Shown here: in pieces, positions 58,595-64,000 of the stretch
How the letters are laid out: each line of letters starts with the position of its first letter
Position numbering within the stretch: the first letter of the stretch is position 1
From: Tillandsia leiboldiana
Lineage: Eukaryota > Streptophyta > Magnoliopsida > Poales > Bromeliaceae
Assembly: GCA_029204045.2 (NCBI GenBank)
Contig: CM055065.1
Location: forward strand, 10,801,024-10,865,023
Length of the DNA: 64,000 nucleotides
Reading direction: 5' to 3'
Made by a program: the position numbers and the translations under genes
Notes under the pieces: generated by a model
Databases searched by the model: none
What the model was told of the DNA's origin: nothing
Seen by the model: the letters and a program-made list of their open reading frames with translations, nothing else

Positions 58595-58690
58595 GATCTT
58601 TCTTCTTCTCTTCTTTCTTTCCTTTCTTTCCTTTCTTTCTTTTCTTTTCTTTTTCTTTTCTTTTTCTTTTCTTTTTCTTTCTCTTGTAAT
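58595..58690. repeat. CT-rich microsatellite (TTTC/TTTTC)n
   Basis: About 95 bp of TTTCC, TTTC and TTTTC units. Confidence 0.9.
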
Positions 58691-58694
58691 TGTT

Positions 58695-59040
58695 CCTGCT
58701 GCTGGGCAGCAGCATGTATAGCTGCTGCCCACGCAGCAGTTCCCTGCTGCACCCTGCGGCAGCTGCTGCTGCCTTATGCAGCAGCAGCAGGGGCAGCAGC
58801 TGCTGCTGCCTTGTGCAGCAGCAGCTGGGGTAGCAGCTGCCCCCAAGGCAGCCGCTCATGCAGCCTACGCAATGGTTGCTGCTTGGCTGCAGTAGCAGCC
58901 AAGCAGCAGCATGCTAGGCTGCAGCTTGGGTGGCTGCTACTGCTTCCAGCAGCAGCAGCCACAGCTGCAGCAATGCTGGCTGCTGCTGGCAGCAGCTGCA
59001 TCTAGTGCAGCTGCTGCTGGCAGCATCAAGGCTGCAGCCC
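58695..59040. repeat. GCAGCAGC-rich low-complexity block
   Basis: About 345 bp made largely of GCAGCAG/CTGCTGC words in alternating orientation. It yields Leu/Ala/Cys-rich ORFs on both strands that are composition artefacts. Confidence 0.85.
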
Positions 59041-59084
59041 CCCGTGTGCATGGAAGGAGAAAAACAAAAAAGGGAAGAGAGAGA

Positions 59085-59280
59085 TACTTCCTTCACACCA
59101 AGAGAAAGAGAGAGAGGGAGAGAGTAAATACCTTTTCTCCTCCTTCTCCTCCTTTCTTCTTCTTCTTCTTTCTTCTTTCTCTTTTTCCTCTTCTTCCTCT
59201 CCTTTCTTTCTCCCTGCTCCAACAGAGAAACGAAGAGAGAGAGAGAGTGAGTTTCAAATGAGAGAGAGAGAGAGAGCATT
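59085..59280. repeat. GA/CT microsatellite zone
   Basis: AGAGAGAG and TTCTTCTT runs, for example near 59100-59125, 59157-59180 and 59253-59276. Confidence 0.85.
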
Positions 59281-59494
59281 TACTCCTGCAGGGGGTAGTT
59301 GGGAGGAAATAGTAAATTTACTAAAATGCCCCAACTTACAAAAGAAAATCCCAAAACTGCCCTCAATCCTGCAGTTTTGCACCTGCAGAGAACAATTTCG
59401 GATACCCCTCTTTCTCCGCGTTTTTGCCGTCAACTGACAAATCGAAACTGAAATTTTTCTTCTCCCTTTTAATCTAAAAATTTTTCTTAAACTC

Positions 59495-59965
59495 TCCACG
59501 ATTTTTTTTAAAATTTTTGGGCTACTCTAAGCCTCGAAAGAGAGCCCCGGAAAAAAGCTTCGCGATCAACTGCGCTGTTAAAAACTGCAGTTTCAGAATT
59601 CTTGAAGCATTTTTCCTCGCTTCGTTCTCCAATTTTCCTTTAATCGCTTACCTCGGTTTTTCACCCCTTTTAATCAAAAAACTTTTGTGAGACACTCCAC
59701 GATTTCTTTTAAATTTTTGGGGCCACTCTACGCCCCTCGAAAGAGAGTCCCGAAAAAGGCTTCGCGATCAACTGCACTGTCAAAAACTGCAGTTTCAGAA
59801 TTCACGAAGCATTTTTCTTCGCTTCATTCTCCAATTTTTTCCTTAATCGCTCACCTAGGATTTTCATCCCTTTAATCAGAAAAACTTTTGTGAGACACCC
59901 CACGATTTCTTTTAAATTTTTCGGCCACTCTAAGCCCTCGAAAGAGAGCCCCGAAAAGGCTTCAT
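59495..59965. repeat. Tandem repeats of about 200 bp, two and a half units
   Basis: Units begin near CACGATTT(C/T)TTTT at about 59497, 59698 and 59900, sharing CGAAAGAGAG(C/T)CCCG and AAAACTGCAGTTTCAGAATT. Confidence 0.75.
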
Positions 59966-60014
59966 GATCACAAATTTCAGAAATTCCAGAATTTGCTAAG
60001 TCCTCGGGGTTCAA

Positions 60015-60480
60015 GTCACTTTTCGACCCGATGCCCTTCGCGTCAGCCCGAAACGCACCGAACTCAACTGTAATCATATTTAAAACATGTACAAGTCTTC
60101 TCGCTGCATTTCGCCATTTTGCGAATTCGGCAAACGTGGGTCTACCTTTTACAAGCTTGAAGCTTCGATTTCCAACTACAACTCACTTTTCGACTCGATG
60201 GCTTTTGTATCGATTCGAAATGCTTCCAACTCACTTGTAATTACATTTGAAATGTGTTACAAGTTTTTTGCTGAATTTCGCACTTTTGGCGGAAATCGCC
60301 AAACAATGACCTAAGCTTCACAATTGAAGCTTCAAATTCTCAACTCCAACGCACTTTTCGACTCGATAACTTTTGCATCGATTCGAAATGCTTCCAACTC
60401 ACTTGTAATTACATTTGAAATGCGTTACAAGTATTTTTTCTGAATTTTGCCTTTTCCGCGGAAATCGATGTACTGCACTC
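60015..60480. repeat. Tandem repeats of about 168 bp, three units
   Basis: Units share CACTTTTCGAC(T/C)CGAT, ATTCGAAATGCTTCCAACTC and TGTAATTACATTTGAAATG-like words at about 60016, 60187 and 60352. Confidence 0.75.
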
Positions 60481-60592
60481 TCCCCTAGTTTGAATAAACC
60501 ATAATTTAGCACTTTTCTCCGAATCCAATAAAAATAGTATTTCATACCATTTTTATTTATATTATTTATATACCATAATCTGGTACATTACA

Positions 60593-60605
60593 TTCTACCC
60601 CCCTT
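60593..60605 (-). promoter_or_regulatory. Third-family polypurine tract
   Basis: Minus strand AAGGGGGGTAGAA directly before the LTR start TGTAATG. Confidence 0.8.
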
Positions 60606-60610
60606 AAAAT

Positions 60611-60630
60611 AAGTTTCGTCCTCGAAACTT
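60611..60630 (-). repeat. PPT-adjacent hairpin, third family
   Basis: Same perfect AAGTTTCG/CGAAACTT stem as 8577-8596, with loop TCCT instead of TCCC. Confidence 0.75.
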
Positions 60631-62583
60631 GAATCACATCTCGACTCCTATTTGATCGAGAGGGAGGAATTTTGCCCTCAATGCTGGGCTCACTGTATGT
60701 CGTTACTGGCATCATATTGCCTACTCGCCGAGACTACACGAGCAACTCGTTCACGAATTCCTATCTCAATCCAGGGACAAACTCAGACCTAGTGTCTGGC
60801 CACTTTCACCAAATAGGTGAGAGACACAGTTGAGCACTTGCTCTCTCAATTGCCACGAAGGACCCAGTCTTTGTTTACGAAATTTCCACTTTAATTCCGC
60901 CGTCATTCTTTCACAACGGAGTTGCATCTGTAACAAACTACACTTACCGCATTTTTCCGGTCGCTCGCTGCCTAATGTGGAGGGCAGAGGCCAATCCACA
61001 AGTCCTCAGCTATCACGCACGCTGCTAGTGCTGTAAGTCCACGGGTTATCAGCTAACCCGATATATCGGACTACTAATAGGTTCACAGACCACGGTCAAA
61101 TAGGGGCCTATAGCCCAAAACTAGTCCACAGACCTAATCGTCAAACGGGTAGATCCACACTTAGGATTACTCCCCCAACACTCCCACTAGGAGCTACAAT
61201 ACCTCAATCATCACTAGCCCTACGGCCTGATCACATCACACACTCTCAGTGTACTAACAGCCTCAAGGCTCACACGTGGCATTCCACGTTCCCGGGTCAT
61301 CGCTCGGACTACCACCCCGACCAAATCTCTATCATGCCCCGCCCTCAGGTCTCGGGCCGCTGTCTCTCACAGCCGACTGCGCCTGCCCACTGGGCTACAG
61401 GCCCACAGTCCACAAACATGGTCCAGGCACGGATCGTCCCCAAGCTAACCCGCTAATCGTCGCCACGCGACCCCTACGCTCACTAAGCAAAACCAACAAC
61501 TAGTCGTCAATCTACGACCCGAACTCTGTATCCACTCTGGCCACACAGGGCAAAGGCTCACACGCCACCTAATCAGCTCTCTCTGGCTAAATGATACTTG
61601 TGCTCCATGAGCACCCAAACAGTTGGGCATCCAGCGCCCCTATGCTAACTCGCAAATATCTAGTGTTAAGCAACTTGCTTATACACGCGTATGACTCCTG
61701 TACACCTCCCCCAACTAGGTTGAGGCACCACGAATAACTGTCCACCAACTCTGGTGATTAACTCGCAAATCCTGCAGTGGCAATCCTTGCCATTACACCG
61801 ATCCATCAGAACGGCGCCACAAAACTCTCGATCTTTCGAGAGGTTCCCGCATCTTGAAGCCTACTCTAGGCCTCACCAACACTACTATGCGGCAACCTAG
61901 CCACAATCAACACGCCACACGGTCACTACCGTCATCAGGGGCGAACTCACGCCGCCTGGCCCGTAAATCTTTCTTGCCCTAATCCTTAGGGCACAATAAC
62001 TTGGTTCTCGCAACATAGAGATCCCCATTTACCTTATGAGTCGGTCTCTCACTGGACCCTACTAACCACACTTTGCCAGCAACCTAGCTGACACAAGCGT
62101 AAAACACCCTATGCTGAAGGTGTTGGCTGCGCCGACAAAAGTTCGGCGGCCGCTGCCCTTCCCTTTACTGTCGCCCCTACAGGCGGCGACGCCGTATACT
62201 CACACGTTGTTTGTGCAGCCTCAGCTTGCTGCGCTATCAGCCACTGGAGCCTATCTATCTGCTCCGACTGTCACATCGACGCCACACTTAGGCGTTAGAA
62301 TCTGCCTCCTTGCCGGCGGAAAATTTCCGCCTATCGGCAAGAAGATTCAGCATGCTGCTGGACCACACCAATAAGTGCGGCCACCAGCTATCACAGCTCG
62401 TGTACCTTGTTCGACCCAGAGCGCTCTCGTGGCTCGAGTCGAGACAAGCGCGTATCCCTGCATGGTGTCATCGCTAATATGCACACCACAACGAAATGAT
62501 TTGCCCAAATTTTAGCCATTTGAGCAACGCGAAATCTATATACCGACAGAAAAGCTCGTCGACCCAATCATGCGAAAGTATAA

Positions 62584-62662
62584 GAGGGTACTCCCTTTCA
62601 TCTCCAACATTACATTGTCGGCCGCCAACGTAATATCCGAAGAATGAAAGCTCGTCGCCCTC
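62584..62662 (-). promoter_or_regulatory. Tiered DIS-like stem-loop, third family
   Basis: Outer GAGGG 62584-62588 with CCCTC 62658-62662; middle CTTTCAT 62595-62601 with ATGAAAG 62644-62650; apical 62609-62617 with 62626-62634 (9 positions, one of them a G-U pair in the minus-sense RNA). Loop on the sense strand is GCGGCCGA with palindrome CGGCCG. It lies about 130 nt downstream of the PBS. Confidence 0.72.
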
Positions 62663-62793
62663 GATCAGTCCCAACATCCTTTTTGGGAACAACAATAACC
62701 AATCGAATGCTTTCGCCCAACAATCCACACACTCTCTCGTGCTAATCCCTAGGGTCTCCCTAAGGTTTGCTAACCACCTAGGACTATTCCTAG

Positions 62794-62805
62794 GCTCTGA
62801 TACCA
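62794..62805 (-). promoter_or_regulatory. Primer binding site, third family
   Basis: Minus strand TGGTATCAGAGC, 8 bp from the LTR edge. Confidence 0.9.
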
Positions 62806-62813
62806 CTCTAATC

Positions 62814-64000
62814 TGTCACGCCCCGAGTCCGCCAAGTTGTACGGTTCGGGCACGCCAACAGACCCGCTAATCGGGTAAGACCCTTTTCCTACCCGAAAGG
62901 AACGGTAACATCCATAATAACACAACAAGTGTATGCGGAAGCTCAATATCAGAGTACTAAAAATCACTACAAATTTAAAACTTTCATTCAATAACAACTA
63001 GTTAATGCGGAAATGAAAGCATACAGGAGTGAACCATGCATTACTTTATTACACTTTACATTTCTGAACTTGCAATATAAAATTATTACAATTCTTTTAC
63101 ATAAATTCCTCACCATACAAGGTTCACTCAAGAAATATAAAAATGGGATATCTCTGCTAGACCCTCTAGGTCTCTATGCTGCTGGGCCCTTGCCCCTGTC
63201 GTATACCTCGCCGTCTGCGTCTGAACCGTCGCGATCGCTGCATCCATACCTGAACCTGGGGGGGGGGAGTCACCCAAGGGGTGTGAGAACTACGACAGAG
63301 TTCTCAGTGGGTTCAACCACCGAGAAAAAGTGTCCTACACCACTTGGTCCAATGGAAGCAATAATAATAGTGCTAGGAAATTAAAATCCTCAATATCATA
63401 ATGCTACTATGCATATACGGGCCACTAAACTATCTGTGTATACTCACCAATCCATCACTACTCTGTCTAGCCACACTAGGCAACTAACCACCAACTCGGC
63501 TACTAAGCCGCTGTATACTGGGTTACACTAACCCGGCCACCTTGGCCACTCTCTGTTCTTTTTATTCTTTACCTTATGGTGGTTTAATTTAAGTTAACCC
63601 TCAGAAATTCTTATCCAACGGGCCCCAGCCCGGTAGTCCTGCTACCATCAGATAAGATTTCTAAGGTTGCCGATAACACTCGCAAGTGTTACCCCGTCCT
63701 GCCGGGGGGACTTGTCATACGGGACACTGCCCGATAGGGTCACTGCCCAACTCTGACAAGAGTACTCTAGAACCTGTCATACGGGTCGCTGCCCGGGAGA
63801 GGGACCCTGGCCAACTCCGACAGTTGTACGTTCGCCCCCGGAGGTACGCCCGTTTTATCTTTTTCTTTTCTTTTCTTTCTCTTTTCTTTTTCTTTCTCTT
63901 TTCTTTTCCTTTTACTTTAGCACTTGGCCTCTTTGCTCTTAACACTTGCTTTTCTGTCTTATACGAGCTTGTAGCTCCCTTTTTGCCACTGGCAATCTCT
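62814..64000 (-). repeat. Third-family second LTR, first 1187 bp, runs off window
   Basis: Collinear with 55567-56780; differences are mostly single-base indels. The minus-strand 5' LTR of the element whose 3' LTR is 55567-60592. Confidence 0.87.

Larger units (their letters stand above)
55567..60592 (-). repeat. Third-family giant LTR, 5026 bp
   Basis: The plus strand runs from TGTCACCCCCGAGTCCGCC to ...CTGGTACATTACA, so the minus-strand LTR begins TGTAATGTACCAG. Its start recurs at 62814. From 56400 to 57950 it is pyrimidine- and AT-rich with many degenerate ACCTTAGGTT / GAGTCCTTGACTCTA words. The distal part is packed with tandem repeats and microsatellites. No gene is recognised. Confidence 0.85.
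60593..62813 (-). mobile_element. Third-family internal region, 2221 bp, no protein gene recognised
   Basis: Minus-strand order: PBS (62805-62794), tiered stem-loop (62662-62584), about 2 kb without gag, protease, RT or integrase motifs, the AAGTTTCG/CGAAACTT hairpin (60630-60611), purine tract AAGGGGGGTAGAA (60605-60593) and LTR. ORFs at 61276-61503, 62111-62374 and 62474-62806 show nothing recognisable. The element appears non-autonomous. Confidence 0.75.

Noticed and set aside
58424..59005. 193-codon Leu/Ala/Cys-rich ORF and opposite-strand partners
   Set aside because: It lies in CT-rich and GCAGCAG low-complexity DNA inside an LTR; open on both strands.

Overview
The window is intergenic, repeat-packed nuclear DNA of a flowering plant. 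I found no host gene, tRNA, rRNA or CRISPR array. The evidence is nested LTR retrotransposons with initiator-Met-tRNA-type primer binding sites, a Sirevirus-like Ty1/Copia gag-pol, and several families of very long LTRs (3.7-5.0 kb). A monocot is plausible, but the species cannot be named from this sequence. Two runs of 100 N (18443-18542 and 52147-52246) are placeholder gaps.

Layout. 1-3528: wreck of a minus-strand Ty3/Gypsy-type element with a broken gag (830-1976). 3529-4097: plus-strand LTR fragment. 4098-9658 and 24051-35834: a minus-strand non-autonomous family ('host' family) with 4461-bp LTRs and only 774 bp of internal DNA, arranged LTR-internal-LTR-internal-LTR. 9659-18442: a plus-strand LARD-like element (LTR 3666 bp, internal 1726 bp without gag or pol) inserted into a host-family LTR and cut by the first gap. 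18543-24050: partial Copia element (copia-1) joined to its LTR. 22745-35834: two tandem 6.5-kb units, each a Copia LTR plus host LTR, internal and LTR start, with the Copia LTR at the identical host position. 35835-52146: almost complete 11.5-kb Sirevirus-like element (copia-2). Its gag-pol is broken, its downstream env-position ORF is open, and its 3' LTR is split by an inverted 4777-bp solo LTR. 52247-55566: LTR fragments. 55567-64000: a third giant-LTR family (LTR 5026 bp, internal 2221 bp, second LTR running off the window).

How parts work together. The giant-LTR elements lack visible protein genes and must be mobilised in trans, so what they conserve should be cis-acting. Each keeps a PBS, an AAGTTTCG/CGAAACTT hairpin next to the polypurine tract and, most notably, a three-tier stem-loop downstream of the PBS. 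Its 8-nt apical loop carries a self-complementary 6-mer (CTGCAG or CGGCCG). Stem and loop covary between families, an architecture like a retroviral dimerisation-initiation (kissing-loop) site. A second covarying hairpin array lies inside the long LTRs. In copia-2 a copy of the LTR's GATCCGGATC palindrome array plus a TATA-like box sits upstream of the env-position ORF and may be a separate internal promoter.
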